DNA from: DASUPK01 sp963736305
GTDB taxonomy: Bacteria > Actinomycetota > Thermoleophilia > Solirubrobacterales > 70-9
DNA length: 64,000 nt
Reading direction: 5' to 3'
Assembly: GCA_963736305.1 (NCBI GenBank)
Contig: CAVTOD010000005.1
Location: forward strand, 558,001-622,000
Made by a program: the position numbers and the translations under genes. The notes beneath the pieces were generated by a model that worked only from the letters and a program-made list of their open reading frames with translations, had not been told where the DNA came from and ran no database searches. Position 1 is the stretch's first letter. The number at the start of each line of letters is the position of its first letter. Below, in pieces: positions 17,254-28,571 of the stretch.

Positions 17254-20062
17254 CTAGCGCTTCTTCTTCTTGGCCGACTCGGCGCGCTGCTTCGCCGTCG
17301 CGGTGTGCTTCGGCTTCAGCTTGGGCTTCGCGGCGCCCTTCGACTTCGGCTTGGCGGCCGGCTTTGGCTTCGGCTTCGGCTTGGAAGCCGCTTTGCTCTT
17401 CGGCTTGGCGGCAGGCGCCTTCGCGGAGCCACCGGAGGAGCGCCGCCTCTTCGGCTTGGTCACCTTTGCCTCGCCGTTGCCCTCCGCCTCGGCTGCTGCG
17501 GCCTCCTCAGCGATGTTCTCGGGGGTCGGCGCTTCCTCCTCGACCGATCCATCCGCCGCCGAGGCACCGTTCCCGTTCGTCTCGCTGGACTCGACCACCA
17601 GCGCGACGGCGCTGACGCGATCGCCCTTCTTCAGGTTCATCAACCGGACGCCCTGCGTGGCGCGTCCCATGCGGGAGATCCCCCCGACCGCATTGCGCTG
17701 AACCATGCCAGTCTGCGAGATGAAGATCAGCTCCTGGCCCTCCCGGACGACCCGGGCACCGGCGAGACCGCCCTTCTTCTCGGTGAGCTTCGCCGTCAGC
17801 ATGCCCTTGGCGCCGCGTCCCTTGACGGGGTACTCGGCAAGCGAAGTCCGCTTCCCGTAGCCGTTCTCGGTGACGACGAGGAGCTCTCCCTTCGAGTCCT
17901 GGGCATTGATCACGTCAAGCGAGAGAACCTCGTTGCCCTTGTCCGAGACATTCATCCCCTTGACGCCGGCGGTGCCGCGGCCCATCGGGCGCGCCTGCTT
18001 CTCGCTGAAGCGCGCCGCGTGCCCGGACTTGGACACCAGGATGATGTCGTCCTTGCCCGAGGTCATCCGCACCCGGACCAGCTCGTCGCCCTTGCGGATG
18101 TTGATCGCGATGATCCCGTCCGCGCGGATCGGCGTGTCGTAGTCCTTGAAGGGCGTCTTCTTGACCATGCCCTGGGCGGTGCCGAAGATCAGGAACTTGC
18201 CCTCGGAGAAGTCGCGGGTGGGGATGACCGCAGTCACCTGCTCCTTCTCCTTGAGCGGGAGCACATTGACGAGGGCGCGCCCGCGTGAGGCGCGGCTGCC
18301 CTCCGGCAGCTCATAGACCTTGAGGCGGTAGACCTTCCCCTGGTTGGTGAAGAAGAGGAGATAGTCATGCGTCGAGCAGACGTGCAGGTGCTCGATGTAG
18401 TCGCCCTCCTTCATGTTCATCCCCATCACCCCGCGGCCGCCGCGGCGCTGCTGGCGATAGGTGGCGAGCGGCGTCCGCTTCGCGTAGCCCGATGCGGTGA
18501 TCGAGACCACCATCTGCTGGTCGGCGATCACGTCCTCGATGTCGAGCTCGCCCTCGGCGGCGGTGATCTCGGTCCGGCGCTCGTCGCCGTAGCGCTCGGC
18601 GATCTCGGCGAGCTCGGACTTGACCAGCCCCAGCACCTTGGTCTCGTCGGCGAGGATGGCGCGGAGCTGCTTGATCAGCTTGGTGAGCTCGGTGTGCTCC
18701 TCGCGGATCTTGCCGGCCTCGAGCGCGGTGAGGCGCTGGAGACGCATGTCCAGGATCGCCTGGGCCTGCGGGCGCGTGAGGTCGAACTTGTCCATCAGGC
18801 CCTCGCGCGCGACGTCGGGATCCTTCGATGCACGGATCAGCTTGATCACCGCGTCCAGGTTGTCGAGGGCGATCAGCAGCCCCTCGAGGATGTGTGCCCG
18901 GGCCTCAGCGCGAGCCAGCTCGTGCTGGGTGCGACGGGTGATGACGTCGCGCTGGTGCACGACGTAGTGGCGGATCGTCTCGAGCAGGCTGAGCGTGCGG
19001 GGGACACCGTCGACCAGCGCCACCATGTTGATGCCGAAGCTCTGCTGCATCTGGGTGCGCTTGTAGAGCTGGTTCAGGACCACCTTGGCCGGGTCCCCGC
19101 CGCGCTTCAGCTCGATCACGATCCGCATCCCGGAGCGGTCGGACTCGTCGCGCAGGTCCGAGATCCCGGTGATCTTCTTGTCGCGGACGAGGTCCGCGAT
19201 CTTGGTGATCAGGCCGCCCTCGCCGCCCTTCTTGACCATGAAGGGGAGCTCGGTGACGATGATCGCCTCCTTGCCGCCCTTCATCGGCTCGACGTGGGCT
19301 CTCGCCCGCACCTTGACCGAGCCGCGGCCGGAGGCGTACGCATCGCGGATCCCGTCGCGGCCCATGATGATTCCGCCGCCGGGGAAGTCCGGGCCCTTGA
19401 CGTGCTTCATCAGCTCCTTGAGATCGACCTCCGGGTCCTCGATGACCGCGTTGACCGCGCCGGTGACCTCACGGAGATTGTGCGGCGGGATGTTCGTGGC
19501 CATCCCCACGGCGATCCCGGCGGCGCCGTTGACGAGCAGGTTGGGGAACCGCGCCGGCAGCAGCAGCGGCTCCTGCGTGCGCTCGTCGTAGTTGGGGCCG
19601 AAGTCGACGGTGTCGGCGTCGATGTCGCGGAGCATCTGCGTCGCCAGCGGGCCGAGCCGCGCCTCGGTGTACCTCATGGCCGCCGCCGGGTCGTCGTCGA
19701 TCGATCCGAAGTTGCCCTGGCCGTCGATCAGCGGATAGCGCAGCGAGAACTCCTGCGCCATGCGCACCAGCGTGTCGTAGATCGCGGAATCGCCGTGCGG
19801 GTGGTACTTGCCCATCACCTCGCCGACGATGAAGGCGCACTTGCGGTACGGCCGGTTGGGCTGCAGGCCGAGGTCGTGCATCGCATAGAGCACGCGGCGG
19901 TGGACCGGCTTGAGCCCGTCGCGCACGTCGGGCAGCGCGCGCCCGACGATCACGCTCATCGCGTAGTCGAGATAGGAAGAGCGCATCTCCTTCTCGAGCT
20001 CGCGCGGCTCGATGTTGCCGGTCAGGGCCTCGAGGGCGCCGCTGTCGTCGGGAGGCGCCGGG

Positions 20063-20070
<8 letters not shown>
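17254..20070 (-). CDS. gyrA: DNA gyrase subunit A
   Basis: 938 aa. Breakage-reunion domain with the catalytic Tyr in AAAMRYTEARL, quinolone-determining region HPHGDSAIYD (Ser and Asp at the positions equivalent to E. coli 83 and 87, so no classical resistance change), and the GyrA box QRRGGRG at the start of the C-terminal beta-pinwheel that wraps DNA. The last ~95 residues are a highly basic Lys/Pro/Ala tail ending KKKKR, histone H1-like in composition. It overlaps gyrB by 8 nt and follows it in the same operon near the origin. Confidence 0.97.
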
Positions 20071-22558
<2,488 letters not shown>

Positions 22559-22735
22559 TCAGCTTCCTTTCAGTTCCATCAGGGGATGCCTCGACCTTCG
22601 TGACCCGGCTCGGAGGGTCCTCGCGGACAAGAGGGTCGGGGCCTCACACAAGTTCACCTAAGTCTACCAGTCGGGGGCAGCGGAAATTGCGTCCACCGTG
22701 CACAAAAACCCTGCAAACGACGTATAAAGAGAAAC
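22559..22735. other. Spacer between DUF721 gene and gyrB
   Basis: A 177-nt non-coding gap that must hold the gyrB promoter. I see the gyrB ribosome site next to its start and an A-rich stretch near 22700-22735, but no convincing -10/-35 pair, no DnaA box close to consensus and no terminator with a T-run. Confidence 0.5.
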
Positions 22736-23041
22736 TTAGCCGGGATCTCCGGAGGCAGTGAAGCGAATCGCCTCCAGAGCGGCCCATTCGGGCAGGTTCC
22801 GGCGCACCTGTTCGAGGATCTGACCGCCGAGCAGATCGAGCTCCTGTGCCCAGGTGGCCGACCGGCAGGCGACGGTGACGACCCCCTGGCGCTCCGAAAC
22901 GGGCGATGCCTCTCGGGCGATCGCCTCGCCCACGGTGCCCGGCCAGGCGCTCTGGACGGCTGCCAGCAGGGTCGCCGGCTCCGCCCCCGCGAGGACGGTC
23001 TCCAGCGCAGCGGCGATCGGGCGAGGCGTGCGGCGACCCAT
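22736..23041 (-). CDS. DUF721 (DciA-like) protein
   Basis: 101 aa, whole length DUF721: basic N-terminus (GRRTPRPI), helix, then the conserved stretch AWPGTVGEAIAREASPVS and VACRSATWAQELDLL. DUF721 proteins include DciA, the ancestral loader of the DnaB replicative helicase. The position between recF and gyrB at the origin is the usual actinobacterial one (as for the Mycobacterium DciA homologue). Its ATG shares one base with the recF stop. Notably, the same chromosome also has a DnaC-like ATPase beside dnaB (55820-56587). Confidence 0.85.
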   Translation of the reverse strand: MGRRTPRPIAAALETVLAGAEPATLLAAVQSAWPGTVGEAIAREASPVSERQGVVTVACRSATWAQELDLLGGQILEQVRRNLPEWAALEAIRFTASGDPG

Positions 23042-24120
23042 CAGGCGGCCCTCAGCGCCGGGGTCGCGACCAGGGCGCCGTCGCTCACCTCGATGCGCAG
23101 GGCGCGGGCCGAGGGGACGTGCGCGGTCTCCGTCGCGCTGATCACGGACTGGCCGTCGCTCTCCAGCAGGGAGACGAGCAGCTCGCGGTGTCCGGAGTCG
23201 AGCTCGCTCATCACGTCGTCGAGGAGCATCAGTGGCGCCACGCGGCCGGCGTCGAGCAGCGCCGCGCGCTCGGCGAACAGGAGGGCGAGGAGGGCGAGGC
23301 GCTGCTGGCCCTGGGAAGCGAACCGCCGGAGCGCTCTGCCCTGGAGACGGAGCTCCACCTCGTCGAGCTGGGGGCCGTACGAGGTGTAGGCCCGGCCGAG
23401 ATCCTCCGCCCGCCGCCTGGCGAGCTCGGCGACGAGCTTCTCCGCGCCGGTGTCCGCGCGCGGGCGATAGGCGACCTCCGCCTCCTGCAGGCCGAGCTTC
23501 CCCGCCAGCTCGGCGAAGGGCGCCTTCAGGGCCCCGACCGCCTCCTCCCTCGCTGCGATCAACGGAGCCGCCTCGGCGGCGAGGCGCTCGTCCCAGGAGG
23601 GCAGCGAGTCGACGCTGCCCAGGCCGACCCGAATGCGGGCGACCAGGGCATTCCGCTGCGCGAGGGTCCGGCCGAAGCGCCGGCGGAGGTCCGCGCGGGC
23701 GGGCCAGATCGCGCCGCAGAGCCGGTCGAGATGGGCCCGGCGGTGCGCCGGTGCGCCCTTGACCAGGTGGAGGCGATCGGGATGGAAGACGCTCACCAGC
23801 GGCCGCTCATCCGGATCGCCGGCAAGGGGCCGGCCCGAGAGCAGATGCCGGCGCTCCCCGGAGCGATCGAGGGCCGCCAGCAGCGAGCCTCCGCCGGCCA
23901 GCTCGAGCTCGACGCGGGCCCCCTCCTCCCCATAGCGGATCAGGTCACGGTCGTTGCCGGTGCGGAACGATCGGCCCGTCAGGCCGAAGTAGATCGCCTC
24001 GAGCAGGTTGGTCTTGCCGGCGCCATTCGGCCCGTGGACGACGACCACGCCCGCGGCGATCTCGGTGCGCGCTTCGACGAGGTTGCGGAACCCGCGGCAC
24101 TCGACTGCGAGGACGACCAT
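23041..24120 (-). CDS. recF: DNA replication/repair protein RecF
   Basis: 359 aa SMC-like ATPase that loads RecA at single-strand gaps. Walker A GPNGAGKT at 30-37, the ABC-type signature region near FASQGQQRLALLALLFAE (about 270-290), and Walker B/D-loop LLDDVMSELD. Normal length. It lies 4 nt downstream of dnaN in the canonical dnaA-dnaN-recF order and runs straight into the DUF721 gene. Confidence 0.95.
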   Translation of the reverse strand: MVVLAVECRGFRNLVEARTEIAAGVVVVHGPNGAGKTNLLEAIYFGLTGRSFRTGNDRDLIRYGEEGARVELELAGGGSLLAALDRSGERRHLLSGRPLAGDPDERPLVSVFHPDRLHLVKGAPAHRRAHLDRLCGAIWPARADLRRRFGRTLAQRNALVARIRVGLGSVDSLPSWDERLAAEAAPLIAAREEAVGALKAPFAELAGKLGLQEAEVAYRPRADTGAEKLVAELARRRAEDLGRAYTSYGPQLDEVELRLQGRALRRFASQGQQRLALLALLFAERAALLDAGRVAPLMLLDDVMSELDSGHRELLVSLLESDGQSVISATETAHVPSARALRIEVSDGALVATPALRAA

Positions 24121-24124
24121 CTGG

Positions 24125-25228
24125 TCACACGTTCAGGCGAATCGGCATCACCAGGTAGCTGAAGTCGTCGTCCGTAGACGGCTCCAGGAGACCCGGCCGC
24201 AGTGGTGAGATCAGCTTGAGCAGGACCTCGTCGGATTCGATGCTCTCCAGCCCGTCCCGGACGAACTCCGGATTGAACCCGATCTCGAGCAGCTCGCCCG
24301 AGTACGGGGCCGGCAGTGCCTCCCGCGCATCCCCCAGGTCGGGCGTCTCCGCGGAGACCACCAGCTCCCCCTCCGAGAACGAGAGCCGCAGCGCCGCGTT
24401 CCGTTGCGCCAGCTGCGAGACGCGGCGGGTCACCTCGAGCAGATCGGCCCGCGGCAGCTTCACCTCGTGCTCGTAGGACTCCGGCAGCAGCTGGGAATGG
24501 TTCGGGAACTGACCATCGATCAGGCGCGAGCTCAGGGAGGTCGGGCCCACACGGAAGACGGCCTGGTTCCGCGTCAGCCAGACGCTGAGCGCGTCCTCCC
24601 CACCCGCCTCGATCAGCCGGGCCAGCTCCCGCAGCGCACGAGCAGGGACATTCGCCTCGAGGCGATCGGGCACCGCGTTCTCGAGCTTCGTGGTCTTCAC
24701 GGCGAGCCGGTAGGAGTCGGTCGCGACCATCGTCATCGCGTCGCCCTCCACCGTCACCAGGACGCCGGTGAGGACCGGCCTGGCCTCGTCCCGCGAGGCG
24801 GCGCGGGCCACCCGGTTGATCGTGTCCCGCAGCGGAACGGCCGGCAGCTCCACCGGGTCGCCCTCCGTCTCGGGGAAGCGCGGGAAGTCATCGGCGGGAA
24901 GGGTGCGAAGGTGGAAGCGCGACGAGCCGGCGCTGAGCTCGATATCGCGCTCAGCCTCGCGCAGGGCCAGGGTGACCGGCCCGTCCGGAAGAGAACGCGC
25001 GACCTCGACGAGCAGCCGGCCCGGCAGGACGACCGAGCCGCCTCCCTCGACCTCGCCGTCGAGCCCGACCTCGAGCCCGAGCTCCATATCGGTGGCGCGC
25101 AGCCGGGCTCCTCCGTCCGTGGTGATCAGGATCCCGGAGAGGGCCTGCAGCGCGGCACGGGCCGAGACGGCCCGTGAGACGACGAGCAGCGCATCGAGAA
25201 GCGATTGCCTTGTGGTGTTGATCTTCAT
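24125..25228 (-). CDS. dnaN: DNA polymerase III beta clamp
   Basis: 367 aa sliding clamp. It starts MKINTTRQSLLDAL, the normal opening of clamp domain 1, from the ATG at 25228; an in-frame ATG 29 codons earlier would lie in the dnaA-dnaN spacer and over the DnaA-box-like sites. Three repeated clamp domains are recognisable; the C-terminus ends YLVMPIRLNV, the canonical PMRL-type hydrophobic-groove segment. It follows dnaA after an 83-nt spacer. Confidence 0.96.
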   Translation of the reverse strand: MKINTTRQSLLDALLVVSRAVSARAALQALSGILITTDGGARLRATDMELGLEVGLDGEVEGGGSVVLPGRLLVEVARSLPDGPVTLALREAERDIELSAGSSRFHLRTLPADDFPRFPETEGDPVELPAVPLRDTINRVARAASRDEARPVLTGVLVTVEGDAMTMVATDSYRLAVKTTKLENAVPDRLEANVPARALRELARLIEAGGEDALSVWLTRNQAVFRVGPTSLSSRLIDGQFPNHSQLLPESYEHEVKLPRADLLEVTRRVSQLAQRNAALRLSFSEGELVVSAETPDLGDAREALPAPYSGELLEIGFNPEFVRDGLESIESDEVLLKLISPLRPGLLEPSTDDDFSYLVMPIRLNV

Positions 25229-25267
25229 GGCCTGTTGGTCTTCAGCATCCCTAGGAGTAGTAAGGGT

Positions 25268-25293
25268 TGTGGATGGCGTGGATATGTGGACAG
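25268..25293. promoter_or_regulatory. Cluster of DnaA-box-like 9-mers (candidate oriC part)
   Basis: In the dnaA-dnaN spacer, three adjacent 9-mers resemble the DnaA box (reverse complement TGTGGATAA or TGTGGACAA): TGTGGATGG at 25268, CGTGGATAT at 25277 and TGTGGACAG at 25285. Mismatches are one or two per box. The spacer is only 83 nt, so this is at most part of an origin, but the position is where many actinobacterial origins lie. Confidence 0.5.
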
Positions 25294-25311
25294 CCTCCTC
25301 TGACGATTCTT

Positions 25312-26733
25312 TCAATCGGTTCGGTCACGATCCATTGCGCCTTCGGATTGGAGCTCGGTGGTGAGCTCCTCGACGGCCCGCGAGAGGCTTGCGTCCTCGA
25401 GGGCGCCGCTCTCGACCTTGCGGATGGCGTGCATGACGGTGGTGTGGTCACGGCGGTTGAAGGCTTCGGCGATGGCGGGAAGCGAGAGGTCGGTGAGCTC
25501 GCGGGTGAGATACATGGCGAGCTGCCGGGCGCGCGCCACGGGAGCGGTGCGGGTGGGGGAGAGGATGTCATCGACGCTCAGGCCGAGGCGCGCCGCGACC
25601 GCCTCCTGGACCTGGCGGGGATCGGGATGCTCGGGAGCGGGCGGCTGGATCTCGTCGGAGGGCAGCGCGCGATCGACGGAATCGGGGGTGACTGCGGCCG
25701 CCGTCAGAGAGGAGTGGGCGACGACGCGGGTGAGAGCCCCTTTCAGGATTCGGAGGTTTGCGGAGGCCTTGGAGGCGAGGGCGCGCAGGGCGTCGGGAGG
25801 AAGCTGCTCGGTCTGCTCGCGCGCCAGGCTGCCGAGAAAGACGAGGCGGGTCGCAAGGTCGGGCGGCTCGACCGGCACGGTGAGGCCCCACTCGAAGCGG
25901 TCCCGGAGGCGGTCGGCGAGGCCGGAGAGCTCGGCGGGAACGCAGTCGGCGGTGATCACGAGCTGCGCGCCTCCCTCATAGAGGGCGTTGAAGGTGTGGA
26001 AGAACTCGTCAGCGGTGCGGGCCTTGCCCTGGAGGAACTGGACGTCGTCGATCAGGAGGACGTCCGCGCGGCGGTAGCGCTCCTTGAATCCCTCGATGCC
26101 GGCGCCTTGCAGTGAGGAGACGAACTCGTTCGTGAAGGACTCAGCGGTCGTGTAGTGGACGGCCAGCTCCGGGCTGTGGCGGTGGAGGTAGTTGGCGATC
26201 GCCCCCAGCAGGTGGGTCTTGCCGAGCCCCGGGGGCCCGTGTAGGAAGAGGGGGTTGTAGGCCTCGCCGGGAGCCTCGGCGATTGCGAGCGCGGCGGCAT
26301 GGGCGAGCTGATTGCCCGGGCCGATCACGAATCGCTCGAAGGTGTAGTCGGGGTTGAGCGCGACCTGGGAGGCCGCCTCGGTGGAGGCGGGGGACGCGTC
26401 GGCGGCATCGTCGGGCAAGACCAGCTCGATCTCACGAAGGCCGTCGACAGCGCGGTGGGCGGCCACCCGGAGGAGGTCCATGTAGCGGCGCCCGACCCAG
26501 CGGATGACGCGCTGTGGGCCGGTCAGATAGAGGGTGGCGCCCCGGCGGGAGACCGGGGTGAGGGGAGAGAACCAGAGGCGGTAGGTGTCCTCGTGGACCG
26601 AGGCTGCCAGCTCTCGCTGGATCTCACGCCAGGGGTCCTCGAGATCCTGGCGAACGTCGCGAAGCTGCGCCGGAACCTGGTCCTCCTCTCTCGTCGTGCC
26701 TGGATGCGTCTGCCTGAGCCGAGCGGCGATCAT
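25312..26733 (-). CDS. dnaA: Chromosomal replication initiator DnaA
   Basis: 473 aa. Domain I (WREIQRELAASVHEDTYRLWF) starts near residue 35, followed by a short linker, the AAA+ domain (Walker A GPPGLGKT 166-173, Walker B LLIDDVQFL) and the DNA-binding domain with the signature FNRRDHTTVMHAIRKVE. The ATG at 26733 has no ribosome site of its own and gives ~33 extra N-terminal residues; a short upstream frame overlaps it (see 26730-26768). An AGGAGG lies inside codons 15-17, 5 nt before a GTT codon, so a downstream non-canonical start is possible. Confidence 0.95.
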   Translation of the reverse strand: MIAARLRQTHPGTTREEDQVPAQLRDVRQDLEDPWREIQRELAASVHEDTYRLWFSPLTPVSRRGATLYLTGPQRVIRWVGRRYMDLLRVAAHRAVDGLREIELVLPDDAADASPASTEAASQVALNPDYTFERFVIGPGNQLAHAAALAIAEAPGEAYNPLFLHGPPGLGKTHLLGAIANYLHRHSPELAVHYTTAESFTNEFVSSLQGAGIEGFKERYRRADVLLIDDVQFLQGKARTADEFFHTFNALYEGGAQLVITADCVPAELSGLADRLRDRFEWGLTVPVEPPDLATRLVFLGSLAREQTEQLPPDALRALASKASANLRILKGALTRVVAHSSLTAAAVTPDSVDRALPSDEIQPPAPEHPDPRQVQEAVAARLGLSVDDILSPTRTAPVARARQLAMYLTRELTDLSLPAIAEAFNRRDHTTVMHAIRKVESGALEDASLSRAVEELTTELQSEGAMDRDRTD

Positions 26734-26768
26734 AGGCTCGGCCCGAGGGCCCTGACAGGGGCTCTCAC
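26730..26768 (-). CDS. Possible 12-codon leader ORF coupled to dnaA
   Basis: GTG at 26768 with GGAGG 4 nt upstream opens a 12-codon frame (M-R-A-P-V-R-A-L-G-P-S-L) whose TGA overlaps the dnaA ATG in an ATGA arrangement. dnaA has no Shine-Dalgarno sequence, so translational coupling through this mini-ORF would explain its expression. Two small palindromes (CCCTGTCAGGG and CTCGGGCCGAG on the minus strand) lie within it. Real translation is not shown by sequence alone. Confidence 0.35.
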   Translation of the reverse strand: MRAPVRALGPSL

Positions 26769-26829
26769 GTGACCTCCGTGCAAAACGCGGCTAAAACCGA
26801 GAAGGGGATTCCCTGCCTGGGTCACGCCC

Positions 26830-26835
26830 TATACT
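26830..26835 (+). promoter_or_regulatory. -10 box TATACT of rpmH operon
   Basis: TATACT, close to the TATAAT consensus, 36 nt before the rpmH ATG. No clear -35 match at 17-18 nt spacing. Confidence 0.5.
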
Positions 26836-26871
26836 GCCGTGCCCCTCGCCCCTCCGTCTGGGGCTCTCCTG

Positions 26872-27006
26872 ATGAAGCGGACCTATCAGCCGAAGAAGCG
26901 CAAGCGCGCCCGGACCCATGGGTTCCGGGCCCGGAGCAGTACCCGCTCCGGTCGCGCGATCCTGCGGCGCCGGCGTCAGAAGGGCCGCAAGCGGCTCACG
27001 CCCTGA
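26872..27006 (+). CDS. rpmH: Ribosomal protein L34
   Basis: 44 aa, too short for ordinary ORF cut-offs but unmistakable: MKRTYQPKKRKRARTHGFR at the start, then Arg/Lys-rich sequence ending KRLTP. L34 is a small structural protein of the 50S subunit. Position next to and divergent from dnaA, and just before rnpA, is the near-universal bacterial order. Confidence 0.97.
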   Translation: MKRTYQPKKRKRARTHGFRARSSTRSGRAILRRRRQKGRKRLTP

Positions 27007-27008
27007 CG

Positions 27009-27395
27009 TTGGCCTCCAAGGGCCGTCCGGATGCTCGCCGACGCCGGCTCTCCCGGAGCGGCGACTTCGATCGCGTCTACCGGGAGGGCAACTCTCGCGG
27101 CAATCGCTTCTTGGTCCTGTACTCCTTCGCGCGTCGTGACGATGAATCGAGCGACGGCGCCCGCCTCGGACTCTCGGTCGGCCGGAAGATCGGCAAGGCC
27201 GTGACCCGGAACAAGGTGAAGCGAGCCGTCCGGGAGGCGTTCTGGGAGCTCTCCGGCGGCCTCGAGGCGGGACACGATTACGTGATCGTCGCCCGCCCGG
27301 GCGTCGAGGGCCTGCTCGAGCGCGATGGGCAGGAGGGCCTGCGCGATTCCCTGGCAGAGTTGGTCAACGGGCCGGGCGAGGAGCGTTTGTCGTGA
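27009..27395 (+). CDS. rnpA: Ribonuclease P protein component
   Basis: 128 aa basic protein that assists the RNase P RNA in 5' tRNA processing. Seen: LSRSGDFDRVYREG at the start, SVGRKIGKAVTRNKVKR (the RNR-type signature RNxxKR) and the C-terminal DYVIVARPGV. I take the TTG at 27009, 2 nt after the rpmH stop; no ATG or GTG is available nearby and translation is probably coupled to rpmH. The stop overlaps the yidD GTG (GTGA). Confidence 0.93.
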   Translation: MASKGRPDARRRRLSRSGDFDRVYREGNSRGNRFLVLYSFARRDDESSDGARLGLSVGRKIGKAVTRNKVKRAVREAFWELSGGLEAGHDYVIVARPGVEGLLERDGQEGLRDSLAELVNGPGEERLS

Positions 27396-27399
27396 AACG
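27384..27399. promoter_or_regulatory. Degenerate parS-like site
   Basis: The 16-mer at the rnpA/yidD junction matches the parS consensus TGTTTCACGTGAAACA at 12 of 16 positions, with an intact CGTGAAAC half and a GTTT on the other side; the two mismatched inner bases break the palindrome. It lies 2.4 kb from parAB and close to the origin. It could be coincidence, since yidD requires a GTGAAACG start here. Confidence 0.25.
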
Positions 27400-27757
27400 G
27401 TTGCTCTCGGCTCTCCTGATCGCGCCGATCCGGCTGTATCAACGCTTCATCTCGCCCGCCTTCGCGCCGCGCTGCCGCTACTACCCCACCTGCTCGGAGT
27501 ACGCGGTCCACTCGATCCGCGAGCTTGGACCGATCCGCGGCTCGATTCTGGCGGGTTGGCGCCTGCTGCGCTGCAATCCGTTCAGCCACGGAGGGGTCGA
27601 CGAAGTCTCGGATCGGCGATTGTTCCGAGGCACGAAGACTCGGTCGGAGCGATCCCGGTACCCGGCTTCGCCGTCAACGGCCGGCATTTCCGCCGGCCAC
27701 GAGAACCGCCGTCGAATTGACGCGGCCGCATCGTCCAACAGCGCCGATTTGACGTAG
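27392..27757 (+). CDS. yidD: Membrane protein insertion efficiency factor YidD, extended C-terminus
   Basis: 121 aa; YidD proteins are usually 70-85 aa. The first ~80 residues are canonical: amphipathic PIRLYQRFISP, then CRYYPTCSEYA, GWRLLRCNPFS, GGVDEV with three conserved cysteines. It assists YidC-dependent membrane insertion. The remaining ~40 residues are low-complexity, Ser/Arg/Ala-rich, and look like read-on rather than a domain. The GTG start overlaps rnpA. yidC follows 12 nt later. Confidence 0.88.
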   Translation: MKRLLSALLIAPIRLYQRFISPAFAPRCRYYPTCSEYAVHSIRELGPIRGSILAGWRLLRCNPFSHGGVDEVSDRRLFRGTKTRSERSRYPASPSTAGISAGHENRRRIDAAASSNSADLT

Positions 27758-27769
27758 AACTCCCTCGCC

Positions 27770-28510
27770 ATGTTCCTCGAAGCCCACATCCTCCAGCCGC
27801 TGATCGATGTCTTCAACGACGTCCTCAAGTGGCTGCACAACGACGTCGGTCTTGCCTGGGGCCTCGGGATCGTCCTGATCACCTGGCTCTCGCGACTGGT
27901 CGTCCTGCCCTTCACCCTGAAGTCGATGCACGGGATGCGCGAGATGCAGGCGCTCCAGCCCCACCTGAAGGAGATCCAGGAGAAGTACAAGGACGACCGC
28001 CAGCGGATGCAGCGCGAGCAGATGGCGCTATTCCAGGAGCACGGGGTGAACCCGCTCTCGGCCTGTCTGCCGCTGGTCTTCCAGTTCCCGGTCTTCATCG
28101 CGCTCTACGCGCTGCTGCGGAGCTCCGAGTTCAAGACCGAGGTGGGGAACACCGGCTGGCTCTTCGTTCCCGACCTGACCGCCCATCCCACCGGCTCGGT
28201 GATGGTCGTCCTGATCATCCTCTCCGTGCTGTCCACCTTTGCGCTGCTCTTCTTCAACCCCTCGCCGACGACCGGCGGCGCCTCGCAGCGCTACCTGATG
28301 GCGGGAATCTTCTCCCTCGTCACGGTTTTCCTGATCCCGAACGCGCCGGCCGGCATCGCCGTCTACTTCATCGCGAGCGGCGTCTGGCAGATGGGGCAGC
28401 AGGGCGTGATCCGGATCGTCTGGCCGTTGCCTCCGGTGCCCACGCCGGAGGAGGTTCGTGCGACCAAGGCACCTCCGCCTCCGCCCCGCAAACGCAAGCG
28501 CCGGAAGTAG
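27770..28510 (+). CDS. yidC: Membrane protein insertase YidC
   Basis: 246 aa, short actinobacterial/Gram-positive form without the large periplasmic domain. N-terminal LQPLIDVFNDVLKWLH, first helix with LGIVLITWLSRLVVLPF including the hydrophilic-groove Arg, the cytoplasmic helical hairpin (QPHLKEIQEKYKDD), FPVFIALYALL and further helices, and a Lys/Arg-rich C-terminal tail that can contact ribosomes. No lipoprotein signal. Followed by jag as usual. Confidence 0.95.
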   Translation: MFLEAHILQPLIDVFNDVLKWLHNDVGLAWGLGIVLITWLSRLVVLPFTLKSMHGMREMQALQPHLKEIQEKYKDDRQRMQREQMALFQEHGVNPLSACLPLVFQFPVFIALYALLRSSEFKTEVGNTGWLFVPDLTAHPTGSVMVVLIILSVLSTFALLFFNPSPTTGGASQRYLMAGIFSLVTVFLIPNAPAGIAVYFIASGVWQMGQQGVIRIVWPLPPVPTPEEVRATKAPPPPPRKRKRRK

Positions 28511-28558
28511 CTGAGGGACCTGCGGCCGGGGCAGGTACCCGGCTCCGGCCGCCATGCC

Positions 28559-28564
28559 TAGACT
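28559..28564 (+). promoter_or_regulatory. -10-like TAGACT, leaderless promoter of jag
   Basis: TAGACT followed by 7 nt and then GTG (28572), with no ribosome site. The same spacing is repeated at hemB, menG and others in this window. Confidence 0.5.
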
Positions 28565-28571
28565 CCCCGGC

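Noticed and set aside
25229..25315. 29-residue extension of DnaN
   Set aside because: It would read through the DnaA-box-like sites; the normal clamp N-terminus starts at ATG 25228.
26734..26871. DnaA boxes between dnaA and rpmH
   Set aside because: No 9-mer close to TTATCCACA was found there; only the dnaA-dnaN spacer has box-like sequences.
27384..27399. Taking the parS-like 16-mer as a firm parS
   Set aside because: Only 12 of 16 positions match and the palindrome centre is broken; kept as a low-confidence feature only.
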